Assembly (NCBI GenBank): GCA_944324825.1
Contig: CALUXU010000002.1
Location: forward strand, 186,001 to 250,000
DNA: 64,000 nt
Direction of reading: 5' to 3'
Source: Candidatus Gastranaerophilales bacterium
Lineage (GTDB): Bacteria; Cyanobacteriota; Vampirovibrionia; Gastranaerophilales; Gastranaerophilaceae
In this document: piece after piece, positions 8,309-18,182 of the stretch
How positions within the stretch are numbered: position 1 is the first letter of the stretch
Layout of the letters: each line of letters begins with the position of its first letter
Notes under the pieces: generated by a model
What the model was told of the DNA's origin: nothing
The model's database searches: none
Seen by the model: only the letters and a program-made list of their open reading frames with translations
Made by a program: the position numbers and the translations under genes

Positions 8309-9910
8309 TTATTTAACATGACTCAAAGGTTTTGGACCGGCATTAACAACCTCTTGCGGCATATTCGGATATTTTTCCGAGAAATTATCCGCAAACATTT
8401 GCGCAAGCTTATTAGCCGCAGCATCGTAAGCCGCTTTATCCTGCCACATTCCTCGAGCATCAAGCATTTCCGATGGAACATCAGGACAAGATACAGGATA
8501 ATCTACATTAAAGATGTCATGGTGCTTGTATTCAACACGATCTAAATCCCCGTTCAAAGCAGCCGTTACCATAGCTCTTGTATAACTCAATTTCATTCTC
8601 TTAGCGCCTGATGCTGCACTTCCGCCTGCCCATCCTGTATTTACGAGATAAACCTTTGTTCCGTATTCTTTTAGTTTATCACCCAGCATCTTGGCATAAA
8701 CAGATGCATCCATCGGCATGAACGGTTCGCCGAATAATGTTGAGAATGTCGGCTGAGGCTCTGTTACACCGCGCTCAGTTCCGGCAAGCTTTGACGTGAA
8801 GCCTGTTACGAAGTGATACATAGCTGCATTATTATCCAGTCTTGAAATTGGAGGTAATACCCCGAAGGCATCGGCGGTTAAAAATACAACAACTTTAGGA
8901 ACTCCGCCCTTAGATGGTATCTGTGCATTATTTATATAATCGATAGGATAACCAACACGAGTATTTTCGGTTAATGAACCATCATTGAAATCCAATTCAC
9001 GCGTTTGAGGATTCATAATAACATTTTCTACCAAAGAGCCAAACTTAATTGCGTTATAAATATCAGGTTCATGCTCCTGAGAAAGGTTGATACATTTTGC
9101 ATAGCAACCGCCCTCGAAATTAAATATACCGTCAGGTGACCAACCATGTTCGTCATCCCCGATTAATTTACGAGCAGGGTCTGCGGATAATGTTGTTTTA
9201 CCTGTTCCTGACAATCCGAAAAATACTGCAGTTTCTCCGGTGTCCGGATTCATATTGGCTGAACAATGCATCGGGAGAACATTTTTCTTTGTCATTACAT
9301 AATTCATTGTTGCAAAAACTGATTTCTTAATTTCACCTGAATATTGTGTTCCGCAGATTAAAATTGTATGTGCTTCATAGTTTATTATAATTGCGGCTTC
9401 GGAATTAACTCCGTCAATTTCCGGATTACACTTAAATCCCGGAGCACATAAAATTGTATAATCAGGCTCACCATAGCTTTTTAACTCTTCTTCAGTCGGA
9501 CGAATCAGGAGTTGATGGATAAATAAATTCTGGCTTGCCATTTCATTTATAACTCTAAACTTTTGAGTATATTTTTTGTCTGCACCCGCAAACCCATCAA
9601 AAATAAATATTTCACGGTTTTGCAAATATGCCGTAATCTTTCCTTTTATTGAATCAAATTTTTCTACGCTTATCGGACGGTTAACTTTTCCCCATGCGAT
9701 ATCATTATGAACAGATTCCGTATCAACAATAAATTTATCTTTAGGCGAACGTCCCGTATATTTACCGGTTGTAACTACAAGCGCACCGGTATTACTCAAC
9801 TTGCCTTCTCCCAATCTTAATGCTGCTTCTGTCAATGCAGCAGGTGATAAATTTCTGTATACTGCCCTAGGCTCAATAATTCCTAATTTTTCGATACCGT
9901 ATGTTTCCAT
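8309..9910 (-). CDS. pckA: Phosphoenolpyruvate carboxykinase (ATP type)
   Basis: Interconverts oxaloacetate plus ATP with PEP, CO2 and ADP. In anaerobes it often fixes CO2 toward succinate; direction cannot be read from sequence. At 533 residues it has normal length. The kinase P-loop GLSGTGKTT lies at 232-240 and the metal-binding GDDEHGW at 251-257; the N-terminal TGRSPKDKF block that marks the ATP family is at 52-60. A GGGGG-rich ribosome-binding site precedes the ATG. With PpdK encoded next door, the two enzymes set the PEP-pyruvate-oxaloacetate node. Confidence 0.97.
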   Translation of the reverse strand: METYGIEKLGIIEPRAVYRNLSPAALTEAALRLGEGKLSNTGALVVTTGKYTGRSPKDKFIVDTESVHNDIAWGKVNRPISVEKFDSIKGKITAYLQNREIFIFDGFAGADKKYTQKFRVINEMASQNLFIHQLLIRPTEEELKSYGEPDYTILCAPGFKCNPEIDGVNSEAAIIINYEAHTILICGTQYSGEIKKSVFATMNYVMTKKNVLPMHCSANMNPDTGETAVFFGLSGTGKTTLSADPARKLIGDDEHGWSPDGIFNFEGGCYAKCINLSQEHEPDIYNAIKFGSLVENVIMNPQTRELDFNDGSLTENTRVGYPIDYINNAQIPSKGGVPKVVVFLTADAFGVLPPISRLDNNAAMYHFVTGFTSKLAGTERGVTEPQPTFSTLFGEPFMPMDASVYAKMLGDKLKEYGTKVYLVNTGWAGGSAASGAKRMKLSYTRAMVTAALNGDLDRVEYKHHDIFNVDYPVSCPDVPSEMLDARGMWQDKAAYDAAANKLAQMFADNFSEKYPNMPQEVVNAGPKPLSHVK

Positions 9911-9997
9911 AACCAGCCCCCTTTTTTATATGTATTCAGGTTTTTACAACTAGAAAATAGTAGTACAAACTATATGAAAAAGCAACTTTAAAGATAC

Positions 9998-10034
9998 AAA
10001 AAAAGAGGGTGATTTTTCAATCACCCTCTTTTTA
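9998..10034 (-). terminator. Terminator after rpmB
   Basis: An AGAGGGTGA arm and TCACCCTCT arm around a TTTTTCA loop, with flanking A- and T-runs, directly after the rpmB stop on the minus strand. Confidence 0.93.
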
Positions 10035-10045
10035 AAAAGTTTTAA

Positions 10046-10237
10046 TTAAACAGCTTTTTGAACTTTTCCGGCTTTTAAGCAAGATGTACAAACTGTCATC
10101 TTTTTAGTTCCACCGTTAGTTGCAACCTTAACTGTTTGTAAGTTAGGTGTTTGACGGTGAACAATTTGCTTATGAGAAAATGTTAATTTTGCTGCTTTAA
10201 GTGGAGTTTTACCACAAATTTCACATTGTTTTGACAT
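10046..10237 (-). CDS. rpmB: 50S ribosomal protein L28
   Basis: Small basic large-subunit protein of 63 residues. It is a zinc-ribbon version: CEIC at residues 5-8 and CTSC near the C-terminus supply four cysteines. The RQTPNLQTVKV block is the diagnostic L28 segment. A GGAAG ribosome-binding site lies about nine bases upstream. It is monocistronic, between rpoD and its own terminator. The four-cysteine (C+) form suggests zinc is not limiting enough to have driven replacement. Confidence 0.93.
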   Translation of the reverse strand: MSKQCEICGKTPLKAAKLTFSHKQIVHRQTPNLQTVKVATNGGTKKMTVCTSCLKAGKVQKAV

Positions 10238-10325
10238 AATAAATCTTCCTTATTTCCTAGTGTATTACTAAAATACCCTAAAGATATCTATTTTACAAGT
10301 GTTTTAAAAGTTTTGTTAAAAATAA

Positions 10326-11411
10326 TTAATTTTCAACATATTCTTTTAAACGTTTGCTGCGGTTAGGGTGACGTAATTTTCTTAAAGCTTTAGCTTCAAT
10401 CTGTCTGATACGTTCTCTTGTAACACCGAAGAGCTGACCGACTTCTTCTAATGTTCTTTGACGTCCGTCATCCATACCAAAACGTAATCTTAAAACGTCA
10501 CGTTCACGAGGAGAAAGTGTGCAGAGAACTTCTGCCAAATCTTCTCTTAAAAGCTCTGATGCAACTGTCTTAATAGGAGCATCAGCTTCTTTATCTTCAA
10601 TAAAATCACCTAATCTTGAATCTTCTTCTTTACCGATTGGAGTTTCAAGAGATAAAGGTTCTTGGGCGATTTTAACGATTTCTCTTAGCTTAGAAATAGA
10701 AACACCCATTTCTGTTGCTAATTCTTCTTCGGTTGGTTTTCTTGAAAGTTCTTGAGCTAATCTTCTTGTGACTTTCTTCAATTTGTTAATTGTTTCAACC
10801 ATATGAACAGGGATACGAATAGTTCTTGCCTGATCTGCAATAGCTCTTGTAATTGCCTGTCTAATCCACCAGGTTGCGTAAGTTGAGAATTTGAATCCTC
10901 TTTCGTGGTCAAATTTTTCTGCCGCACGGATAAGACCTAAGTTACCTTCCTGAATAAGGTCTAAGAATAACATTCCTCTGCCGACATATTTTTTTGCAAT
11001 ACTTACAACAAGTCTTAAGTTTGCTTGAACCAATTTTCTTTTCGCAATAGCACCCGGAGTTCCTCCTTGGATAATCTTGCGTGCCAATTCAATTTCTTCG
11101 TTAGTTGTTAAAAGTTTAATTCTACCAATTTCTCTTAAATATAACCTTACCGGATCTTCAACTGCAACACCTTTTGGTACTTCAAGAGATGATTCCGCTT
11201 CTACAATTGATGAATCGTCAGACATATAAATGTCAGATGATTTATGTTCCATTTTAGTAGTTATGATATCTTCAATATTATCTGTTGCAATATCTTCTGT
11301 CATAAATCCGGCATCAAGATCTTTGTCTGTTTCAAAATCTAAAACATCAAGATTATCTTCAGGGTCTACAACACTAACAATTGATGAGTTTGGTTCTCTT
11401 TTTTGGTTCAT
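10326..11411 (-). CDS. rpoD: Primary sigma factor, RpoD/SigA
   Basis: Group 1 sigma-70 factor that directs RNA polymerase to housekeeping promoters. After an acidic N-terminus of about 80 residues, region 1.2 begins at [11 protein letters not shown]. Regions 2.1-2.4 ([20 protein letters not shown] through [11 protein letters not shown]), region 3 and region 4 with the [20 protein letters not shown] helix-turn-helix are intact. At 361 residues it is compact like SigA of Bacillus. The start codon overlaps the dnaG stop as ATGA, with GGAGAT upstream. The promoters I read in this window (TTGACA/TATAAT-like) fit this factor. Confidence 0.97.
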   Translation of the reverse strand: MNQKREPNSSIVSVVDPEDNLDVLDFETDKDLDAGFMTEDIATDNIEDIITTKMEHKSSDIYMSDDSSIVEAESSLEVPKGVAVEDPVRLYLREIGRIKLLTTNEEIELARKIIQGGTPGAIAKRKLVQANLRLVVSIAKKYVGRGMLFLDLIQEGNLGLIRAAEKFDHERGFKFSTYATWWIRQAITRAIADQARTIRIPVHMVETINKLKKVTRRLAQELSRKPTEEELATEMGVSISKLREIVKIAQEPLSLETPIGKEEDSRLGDFIEDKEADAPIKTVASELLREDLAEVLCTLSPRERDVLRLRFGMDDGRQRTLEEVGQLFGVTRERIRQIEAKALRKLRHPNRSKRLKEYVEN

Positions 11412-13288
11412 TTATTATCTCCAGTCCTTAACTTAATTTTATCTCTAAGTTGCATTTGTAATTTTAACGCTTCTACATCATCATCGTTTACTGAGTTGTA
11501 TAACTTTTTCATTTCTTCTGCAGTTTCAGCATCCTTAATTTGTTTAATCTTTTTAATTATTTCTTGAATAGTTTTTTCTAAACTGTCAGCAGGTAAACCT
11601 TTGTATGCTTCTGCAAGATATATTAAATCAGTTATTATTTTACTTGTTTCTTCGTCCTCAATAAACTCAGTATATAATTGTTCCACTAATTCCCTGACAT
11701 TATTTACGATACATAAAAATTTGTCAATTGTAGTTTTTACAATTATTAACTTTTCATCCGAGAATACGTCGGGGGGCACCATTTCACCTATTTGTTTAAG
11801 TGAGAAGGGGTTTCCGTCTATAAGAAAAACGCTCAATAAATTTTTTTGTGCATTTATACTTATTTGTGAAGATTTTGTTACATTCGTCTGTACAACCGTT
11901 GGTATAACAGGTATAGAATCTTCTACGGCAAATTTTTTCAATTCTTTGAACAAAATTGATTCACTTACATCAAGTGTACTAGATACAATTTTAACGTATT
12001 CTCCCTGTATTACTTTATTATTTATTTCCGCCAAAATAGGTAAAACTTCTCCTACAAGATGCGATTTTTCCTGCGGTGTTTTCATATTATGTTTTTGTTT
12101 CAATATGGTATTTAGTTGAAAATCAAGTAACAGCGGTGCATTTTTGATATATTTTTTGTACTCTTCAGCACCAACCGAACGTATAAATTCATCCGGGTCT
12201 TTACCCTCCGGAGGTGATATTACTCTTATTTCACAAGAATATTTATCATCACTTGTTTCAAGATGGCTTTCATCAAACTGTTTTATATTTCCTAATGACT
12301 TAAATGTTTCTTTAATAATCTCTCCGCCTCTGTTTGTTGCCTTGACTCCGGCAGAATCGGTATCAAATGAAAGGTAAATTCGTCTGGATTTGGTATATCT
12401 CGACAATAATTTTACATGCTCTGATGTAAATGCCGTTCCGCAGGAGGCAACACAGTTTTTTATACCGTGCGCCTGAGTCGAGATTACATCAAAATACCCC
12501 TCCATAATAATAACGGCATCTTCTTCCTGAATTGTATCTTTAGCGGTGTATAGTCCGTATAAAAGCTTACTTTTGTTATATATAAGCGAATCGGAGGAGT
12601 TTAGATATTTTGGATTTTGACCTTCATCAACAGCACGAGCCCCAAAAGCTACATATTCGCCATTTTCGTTTTGAATCGGGATAATTATCCTGTTTCTGAA
12701 TCGGTCAATCCAGCCGCCTTTATTACTTTTTAGAATAAGTCCGGCTTTTTCCAAAACATCATCCGAGAATTTAGATTTTAAGTTGTCATATAAATCATGA
12801 TAATGGTTTGGTGCCCATCCGAGCGAAAATGTTTTTATAATATCTTCATTAATATCACGTGAAGTTAAATATCTCATAGCCTTTGAAGCATCTTCATCGG
12901 TTTTTAACTTCTCTTGATAAAATTTTGCAGCCTCTTTGCAGGCCTTTTTCATATCATCTTTCAGAGTTTTTGCTTCCGGATTGGAATGATAATTTTTAGG
13001 CATTTCAATCCCGAACTGTTCTGCAAGCTCTGCTATAACTTCCTTAAACTCTTTGTTTTCTGTTTTTACAATAAATGTCAGAGCATCTCCGCCGGCACCG
13101 CAGCTAAAACACTTGTAGATTCCTTTAGACGGACTGACACTCAATGACGGTTTTTTATCGTTATGAAACGGACATAGCCCCCAGTAGTTTGCTCCGGACT
13201 TTTTCAGGACAACTTTCCTTGAAACTACATCAACGATATCCAACCTATCCTTAATCTGTGATATTACTTCTTCGTAAGAATTAGCCAT
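11408..13288 (-). CDS. dnaG: DNA primase
   Basis: Makes RNA primers for replication. The zinc-binding domain has C39, H42, C60 and C63. The catalytic TOPRIM domain shows [10 protein letters not shown] followed by SFDTDSAG. The C-terminal helical region that contacts the replicative helicase is present, giving 626 residues. It is first in a dnaG-rpoD operon, an order known from the macromolecular synthesis operon of many bacteria, and overlaps rpoD by four bases. The ATG lacks a Shine-Dalgarno sequence; a promoter-like element ends six bases before it, so a leaderless message is plausible. Confidence 0.96.
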   Translation of the reverse strand: MANSYEEVISQIKDRLDIVDVVSRKVVLKKSGANYWGLCPFHNDKKPSLSVSPSKGIYKCFSCGAGGDALTFIVKTENKEFKEVIAELAEQFGIEMPKNYHSNPEAKTLKDDMKKACKEAAKFYQEKLKTDEDASKAMRYLTSRDINEDIIKTFSLGWAPNHYHDLYDNLKSKFSDDVLEKAGLILKSNKGGWIDRFRNRIIIPIQNENGEYVAFGARAVDEGQNPKYLNSSDSLIYNKSKLLYGLYTAKDTIQEEDAVIIMEGYFDVISTQAHGIKNCVASCGTAFTSEHVKLLSRYTKSRRIYLSFDTDSAGVKATNRGGEIIKETFKSLGNIKQFDESHLETSDDKYSCEIRVISPPEGKDPDEFIRSVGAEEYKKYIKNAPLLLDFQLNTILKQKHNMKTPQEKSHLVGEVLPILAEINNKVIQGEYVKIVSSTLDVSESILFKELKKFAVEDSIPVIPTVVQTNVTKSSQISINAQKNLLSVFLIDGNPFSLKQIGEMVPPDVFSDEKLIIVKTTIDKFLCIVNNVRELVEQLYTEFIEDEETSKIITDLIYLAEAYKGLPADSLEKTIQEIIKKIKQIKDAETAEEMKKLYNSVNDDDVEALKLQMQLRDKIKLRTGDNK

Positions 13289-13294
13289 ATTAAT

Positions 13295-13323
13295 ATGGTA
13301 ACACTAACAAAATTCAAGGTAAA
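13295..13323 (-). promoter_or_regulatory. Candidate promoter for dnaG-rpoD
   Basis: On the minus strand TTTACC, a 17-base spacer, then TACCAT preceded by TGT (extended -10). Exactly six bases follow before the dnaG ATG. The hexamers are only moderate matches to consensus. Confidence 0.4.
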
Positions 13324-13370
13324 ATTTTTTCATCCTATAGGTTGAGAAAAAAGAACCTGTCTTGAAAACT

Positions 13371-13403
13371 AAATCGGGGAAACTTATTCAGTTTCCCCGA
13401 TTG
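13371..13403 (-). terminator. Terminator after the hydrogenase operon
   Basis: AATCGGGGAAAC at 13372-13383 pairs with GTTTCCCCGATT at 13391-13402. The twelve-base stem is strong; the following T-tract is short and interrupted on the minus strand. Confidence 0.8.
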
Positions 13404-13412
13404 ATATAGTTA

Positions 13413-15167
13413 TTAGTCATTGCCAACGTTTTTATAAAGTTTTGTCCACTTATCTGAGTATGTTGTATGCAGCAATTCGTGGGCCATATGTGATCCCGGT
13501 TTTTCAAGATGTTTTGAATATAAATCTTTAATATCCGGATTTTCGTGAGATTTTCTCCACTCATCAGCTGCATCGTCTTCGTAAAGACCTTCTGCACGTT
13601 TTTCTCTGATAGACAAATCATCACAGCTTTGAGGCTGACCGCCGCCGTTTATACATCCACCAGGACAAGCCATTACTTCAAGCAGTTGATAATCAGCTTT
13701 ACCCTCCTGAATTTCTTTTATACATTTTTCTGCTTCACGAAGAGTATTTACTATCTTAACTTTAACTTTTGTACCTTTTAAATCAAGTTCAACAGTTTTG
13801 ACACGATGTGTACCTCTCATCGGCGAGATTACAACATCTTTCAATTCCTCTCCTGTTACCATCTGATAAGCAGTTCTTGCAGCTGCTTCCGCTACACCGC
13901 CTGAAACACCAAAGATTGTTCCCGCACCTGTATACTTACCAAACGGAGAATCTGCTTCAACAGGTTCTAAAGAATTAAAATCAATACCTGCTGATTTAAT
14001 CAATCTGCCCAATTCTTGTGTTGTCAAAACATGATCTATTTCATAAGTTCCGTCTTCACGTCTGAATTGTTTTCTGATTGCCTCTGCCTTTTTAGCGGTA
14101 CAAGGCATTATTGATACACTGACAAGATTTTCATCAGTAATATCTTTATAGTATTCAGGAACAAATTTTCTGATTATTGCCCCCATCATACCTTGCGGAG
14201 ATTTACAGCTTGATAAATGCTCCAGCATTTCCGGATGTTCTGTTTCCAAATACCTTACCCAGGCAGGACAGCAAGATGTAAACAGCGGTAATTTTCCGCC
14301 TTTTGTAACTCTTTCGACAAACTCATTTGCTTCTTCCATAATGGTTAGGTCAGCCGAGAAGTTTGTATCAAACACCAAATCAAAACCAATCGCTTTTAAT
14401 GCTGCATTAATTTTCTTGGTAGAATTAACCCCCGGTTCAAGACCAAATATTTCACCGATTGCTACACGTACAGATGGCGCAAACTGAGCAACAACTTTCT
14501 TTTCCGGATTATTTAATTCTTTCCATACATCGTCCACCTGTGATTTTATAGTTAAAGCTCCCGTCGGACAGACCGCAACACACTGACCGCAATAAACACA
14601 TTCGCTTGTAGCAAGTGCTCTGCCGGCCATTGGTTGAACAACCGTATTCGCACCTCTGTTTGCAAAACCTAATACCTGTAATCCGTGATATTGATCACAA
14701 GCTCTTACACAGGCGCCGCAAAGAATACACTTGTTGACATCACGTACAATTGAAGGACTTGAATCATCAATAGGACGCATTTCTTTTCTTTGCATAAATT
14801 TTGTAACATTTTTGATTCCGTATTCTTCAGAATATTTTTGGAGTTCACAGCTTCCTGATTTATCACAGGTTGTACACTCTCTGTCATGATTTGCAAGAAG
14901 CAGTTCTAATACGGTTTTTCTGATTCGTCTTACCTTTGCAGTATTCGTATGAATAACAAGCCCGTCTTGAGGCGGCATTGTACAAGAAGATTGTATACCT
15001 CTGCCTTCGATTTCTACAACACACATTCTGCAAGCCCCGAATGCGTCTTTTAAATCAGGACGATAACAGAATGTTGGCACATTAAACCCGTATTTTCTTA
15101 TAACCTCTAGTATATTTGCTTCATCGGTAAATTCACACTCTTTACCATTTATAATCATTTTACCCAT
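13413..15167 (-). CDS. hydA: [FeFe] hydrogenase catalytic subunit, HydA/HndD type
   Basis: Reduces protons to H2, probably as the catalytic part of an electron-bifurcating HydABC complex using NADH and reduced ferredoxin. Domains in order: a plant-type [2Fe-2S] domain (C34, C46, C49, C62), a His-Cys [4Fe-4S] site (H94, C98, C101, C107), two [4Fe-4S] ferredoxin sites (C147-C157, C190-C200), then the H-cluster. All H-cluster ligands are present: TSCCPAW (C299, C300), MPCTAKKAE (C356) and MACPGGCINGGGQP (C501, C505). The C-terminal small-subunit-like tail ends near HMAHELLHT. At 584 residues it fits group A3. GAGGA lies upstream. The maturases HydEFG are not in this window. Confidence 0.95.
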   Translation of the reverse strand: MGKMIINGKECEFTDEANILEVIRKYGFNVPTFCYRPDLKDAFGACRMCVVEIEGRGIQSSCTMPPQDGLVIHTNTAKVRRIRKTVLELLLANHDRECTTCDKSGSCELQKYSEEYGIKNVTKFMQRKEMRPIDDSSPSIVRDVNKCILCGACVRACDQYHGLQVLGFANRGANTVVQPMAGRALATSECVYCGQCVAVCPTGALTIKSQVDDVWKELNNPEKKVVAQFAPSVRVAIGEIFGLEPGVNSTKKINAALKAIGFDLVFDTNFSADLTIMEEANEFVERVTKGGKLPLFTSCCPAWVRYLETEHPEMLEHLSSCKSPQGMMGAIIRKFVPEYYKDITDENLVSVSIMPCTAKKAEAIRKQFRREDGTYEIDHVLTTQELGRLIKSAGIDFNSLEPVEADSPFGKYTGAGTIFGVSGGVAEAAARTAYQMVTGEELKDVVISPMRGTHRVKTVELDLKGTKVKVKIVNTLREAEKCIKEIQEGKADYQLLEVMACPGGCINGGGQPQSCDDLSIREKRAEGLYEDDAADEWRKSHENPDIKDLYSKHLEKPGSHMAHELLHTTYSDKWTKLYKNVGND

Positions 15168-15186
15168 TATCTTTATTCCTCATATC

Positions 15187-17046
15187 TTAAATCTGTTCTA
15201 TTGCCTTGAATGGACATGCAGAAATACAAGCTCCGCATTTAATACATTTTTCCTGATCAATCTTGAATGGTGATTTAAGTTCACCGGATATTGCGTGAGC
15301 AGGGCAATTTCTTGCACATTTTGAACAGCCCTTACATAAGTCAGGATTGATTACGTAAGTTTTTAATGCTGTACAAACACCTGCAGGACATTTTTTATCC
15401 TTAATATGAGCAATATATTCATCTCTAAAGTATTTTAAAGTTGATAAAACAGGGTTAGGTGCTGTTTTACCCAGCCCGCAAAGAGATCCGTCATTAACGG
15501 CATGGGCAAGCTCTTCCAATGTGTCCAAATCCTCCATTGTACCGTTACCCTTAACAATTCTTTCAAGGATTTTTAACATATTCTTTGTACCTTCACGGCA
15601 CGGAACACATTTACCGCAGCTTTCGTGCTGAGTAAAGTTCATAAAGAATCTTGCAACCTCAACAATACAAGTATCTTCTGCCATAATAACAAGCCCGCCT
15701 GAGCCAACCATGGCGCCGACACTTCTTAAGCTGTCATAATCCATCGGCAAATCAAGGTGTTCTTCGGTTAAACACCCGCCTGAAGGACCGCCGATTTGTG
15801 CGGCTTTGAATTTTTTACCGCCTCTAATACCACCCCCGATATCAAAAATAATTTCTCTCAAAGTTGTTCCCATCGGAACTTCTATAAGACCTGTGTTATT
15901 AACTTCACCTGTAAGAGCAAAAGTCTTGGTACCTTTTGATTTCTCTGTTCCCATTTTAGAAAACCAATCAGCACCTTTTCTCATTATTACAGGAATGTTT
16001 GCTAAAGTTTCTACGTTATTAATCAATGTAGGTCTGCCAAACAAACCTTTATTTGCAGGGAATGGCGGTTTTGGTCTTGGCATACCGCGTTCACCCTCTA
16101 TTGATGCAATAAGTGCAGATTCTTCACCGCAAACAAATGCGCCGGCACCTTCTTTGATATGGATTGTAAAATTGAATCCGGAACCCATAATATTTTGGCC
16201 TAAGAAACCTGCTTTTTCAGCCTGTTCTATAGCAATTCTTAAACGCTTGATAGCGAGCGGATACTCTGCTCTTACATAGATATAAGCTTCATCAGCGCCA
16301 ACTGCAAAACCAGCAATTGCCATACCTTCAAGAAGTTTATGCGGGTCACCCTCCATAACACTTCTATCCATGAATGCACCCGGGTCGCCTTCGTCACCGT
16401 TACATACTACATAAGATTTTCCGCCCTTATTTGCAGCAGTAAACTTCCATTTTAAGCCTGTAGAGAATCCTGCACCGCCTCTGCCTCTTAAGCCGGATTT
16501 TTCAACTTCTTCTATAACCTTATCCGGATTATTTTCCTTCAATATATTTGATAATGCTTCATAAGCATGAACCGAAATCGCCTCATCAAGACATTCTGCA
16601 TTGATATGTCCGCAATTTTCCAATGCAGTTCTTACCTGTTTTGCATAAAAGTTAATTTCTTCACTTTTGTGTACGTGTTCACCGGTTTTCGGATCAACAT
16701 ATAAAAGTCTTTCTACCGGTTTTCCTCCAACAATGTGACTGTTATAAATCTCTTCTACATCTTCTACTTTAACCTTTACATAAGCAGTATGAAGCTCCGG
16801 AATTATAACAAGAACCCCTTGTTCACAAAAACCATGGCACCCTGTCGGAACCAGTGTCATTTTGTCGTAATTTGTAAGAGCAGAAACATTAACTCCAAGC
16901 TCTTTAAATTTTTCTATAACATTCAAAGATCCGTTTGCAATACAGCCCGTACCAGTACATACAAGAACTCTCAAGCCTTGTTGCGCTATCTCTTGTTTTA
17001 CACGTTCTTGCTCTTTGTATATATCTTTTGTTAATTCTATAACCAT
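15187..17046 (-). CDS. hydB: NADH-binding flavoprotein subunit of the hydrogenase (NuoF-like)
   Basis: Feeds electrons from NADH through FMN into the hydrogenase complex. An N-terminal thioredoxin-like [2Fe-2S] domain has C30, C35, C70 and C74. The NuoF core follows, with the flavin/NADH segment GRGGAGFSTGLKW, an SLBB region and the SCGKCVPCREG [4Fe-4S] motif. The C-terminus adds two ferredoxin-type clusters (CKGCSKCARNCP and CIKCGACISACP). That extra ferredoxin module is typical of bifurcating HydB/HndC and absent from plain NuoF. Its start shares one base with the hydC stop (TAATG), with AAGGAGG upstream. Confidence 0.94.
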   Translation of the reverse strand: MVIELTKDIYKEQERVKQEIAQQGLRVLVCTGTGCIANGSLNVIEKFKELGVNVSALTNYDKMTLVPTGCHGFCEQGVLVIIPELHTAYVKVKVEDVEEIYNSHIVGGKPVERLLYVDPKTGEHVHKSEEINFYAKQVRTALENCGHINAECLDEAISVHAYEALSNILKENNPDKVIEEVEKSGLRGRGGAGFSTGLKWKFTAANKGGKSYVVCNGDEGDPGAFMDRSVMEGDPHKLLEGMAIAGFAVGADEAYIYVRAEYPLAIKRLRIAIEQAEKAGFLGQNIMGSGFNFTIHIKEGAGAFVCGEESALIASIEGERGMPRPKPPFPANKGLFGRPTLINNVETLANIPVIMRKGADWFSKMGTEKSKGTKTFALTGEVNNTGLIEVPMGTTLREIIFDIGGGIRGGKKFKAAQIGGPSGGCLTEEHLDLPMDYDSLRSVGAMVGSGGLVIMAEDTCIVEVARFFMNFTQHESCGKCVPCREGTKNMLKILERIVKGNGTMEDLDTLEELAHAVNDGSLCGLGKTAPNPVLSTLKYFRDEYIAHIKDKKCPAGVCTALKTYVINPDLCKGCSKCARNCPAHAISGELKSPFKIDQEKCIKCGACISACPFKAIEQI

Positions 17047-17543
17047 TATTTTGTTTCCTCCTTGATGATTGTATCAATGATAATGCCAATGGCATCCGAA
17101 GTCATTTGCGGATATACTTTGTCATTGATTACAACTACTGGAGCAAGACCGCAAGCTCCCAAACAACTTACTATTTCAAGAGAGAACAAACCGTCTTCGG
17201 TTGTCATTCTCTTTTCTCCAACACCTAATTTTGTTTTAACTGCATTCAACACACTCATTGAACCTCTTACGTGACAAGCTGTTCCGTCACAAACCTTGAT
17301 TTTGTATTTCCCTTTTGGTTCAAGTGAAAACTGTGCATAAAATGTTGCAACACCATAAACAGTTGCAGGAGATAAACCTTCTATCCTGGTTCCGATAAAT
17401 GTCATTGCATCCTCAGGAAGATATGTATACAATTCTTGCACCTGCTGCAAGATTGCTATCAGATTAGACTTCTTATAATCATAAGATGCCATAATCTCAT
17501 CAATTTTTTTAAAATTGATATGGGACTCGCGTTCTGTAGTCAT
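17046..17543 (-). CDS. hydC: NuoE-like [2Fe-2S] subunit of the hydrogenase
   Basis: Thioredoxin-like [2Fe-2S] electron carrier, first gene of the hydCBA operon. The four cluster cysteines are in CDGTACHVRG and CLGACGLAP. The N-terminal helical bundle is intact and the 165 residues match the family. AAAGGAG lies seven bases before the ATG. It overlaps hydB by one base, so the three subunits are translationally linked and likely made in fixed ratio. A large dyad covers the promoter region just upstream. Confidence 0.93.
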   Translation of the reverse strand: MTTERESHINFKKIDEIMASYDYKKSNLIAILQQVQELYTYLPEDAMTFIGTRIEGLSPATVYGVATFYAQFSLEPKGKYKIKVCDGTACHVRGSMSVLNAVKTKLGVGEKRMTTEDGLFSLEIVSCLGACGLAPVVVINDKVYPQMTSDAIGIIIDTIIKEETK

Positions 17544-17575
17544 ACTGGCTCCTTTATCCTTTAATCGTTCTGAAA

Positions 17576-17607
17576 GTCACAATATAACACCACTTTATTG
17601 TGACAAA
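17576..17607 (-). promoter_or_regulatory. hydCBA promoter covered by a perfect 9-bp-arm dyad
   Basis: GTCACAATA (17576-17584) and TATTGTGAC (17596-17604) are perfect inverted copies separated by 11 bases. On the minus strand TTGTCA at 17607-17602 could be the -35 box and TATTGT, about 16 bases later, the -10 box, so the arms sit on both promoter elements. That geometry suits a repressor. The regulator is unknown; the half-sites resemble TTGTGA but in outward orientation. Confidence 0.55.
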
Positions 17608-17748
17608 CTCCACTACATTGTACTATTGTAAAAATAAAAAGACAAGAAAAATATATCAAACAGAGTAAAAATGAATATTTGACACTATTTTAAACGTAAT
17701 ACAAACGCTCCTGAAAAGTATTCAGACTTTAAACCCAGACATCAAAAA

Positions 17749-17883
17749 TTAATTTAAATGAACGGATAGAAAATACATACCGACAACAACCAGAACAACA
17801 AAAATAATTGAAGAAATAACCTCAATATGAGAATGATGGTGCTCATGAGGCTGATGGTTAGATTTATTCTTATCTTGCTCCAT
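17749..17883 (-). CDS. Small His-rich single-span membrane protein, 44 aa
   Basis: Unrecognised. The ATG at 17883 is chosen because AAGGAGAAAATTT directly precedes it; a longer in-frame reading from 17976 has no such site. The first 20 residues are polar with a histidine cluster (HEHHHSH), which could bind metal. A single hydrophobic helix spans about residues 23-41. Function cannot be assigned; metal sensing or a small accessory subunit are only possibilities. Confidence 0.6.
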   Translation of the reverse strand: MEQDKNKSNHQPHEHHHSHIEVISSIIFVVLVVVGMYFLSVHLN

Positions 17884-17959
17884 AAATTTTCTCCTTATAA
17901 CATTCGAAAACTTATTATCACTGAAACAAGTATAATTTGTCAATATTATAAATTTTATA

Positions 17960-18109
17960 TTAATCTTTTTCTTCAAAAAGATTATCTAGATTAAAAGAAC
18001 CATCAAAAAATAAATTACTCTTACAATCAGCCGTCAATGAATAAAAAGCATTAATTATCATTTCTTCTTCTGCCAATTTTCTCTCTTCATCATCAATATA
18101 ATAAATCAT
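17960..18109 (-). CDS. Small acidic protein, 49 aa, hypothetical
   Basis: A short reading frame found by reading the gap upstream of the His-rich membrane protein. It starts MIYYIDDEER and ends FEEKD. It is strongly acidic, with an EEE cluster and an aromatic C-terminal half. GAGGT lies about eight bases before the ATG. It has no homologue I recognise. Good translation signals and a sensible length support it, but composition alone cannot prove expression. Confidence 0.5.
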   Translation of the reverse strand: MIYYIDDEERKLAEEEMIINAFYSLTADCKSNLFFDGSFNLDNLFEEKD

Positions 18110-18182
18110 ACAAACGACCTCAAAAAAAATAAACAATTGAAGCTTAGCACATTAAGCAAAATATAACTATCAGCCGACTGTC

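Noticed and set aside
17576-17604. Rex operator at the hydrogenase promoter
   Set aside because: Rex sites have TTGTGA on the left and TCACAA on the right with about eight bases between; here orientation is reversed and spacing longer, so only a generic dyad is claimed.
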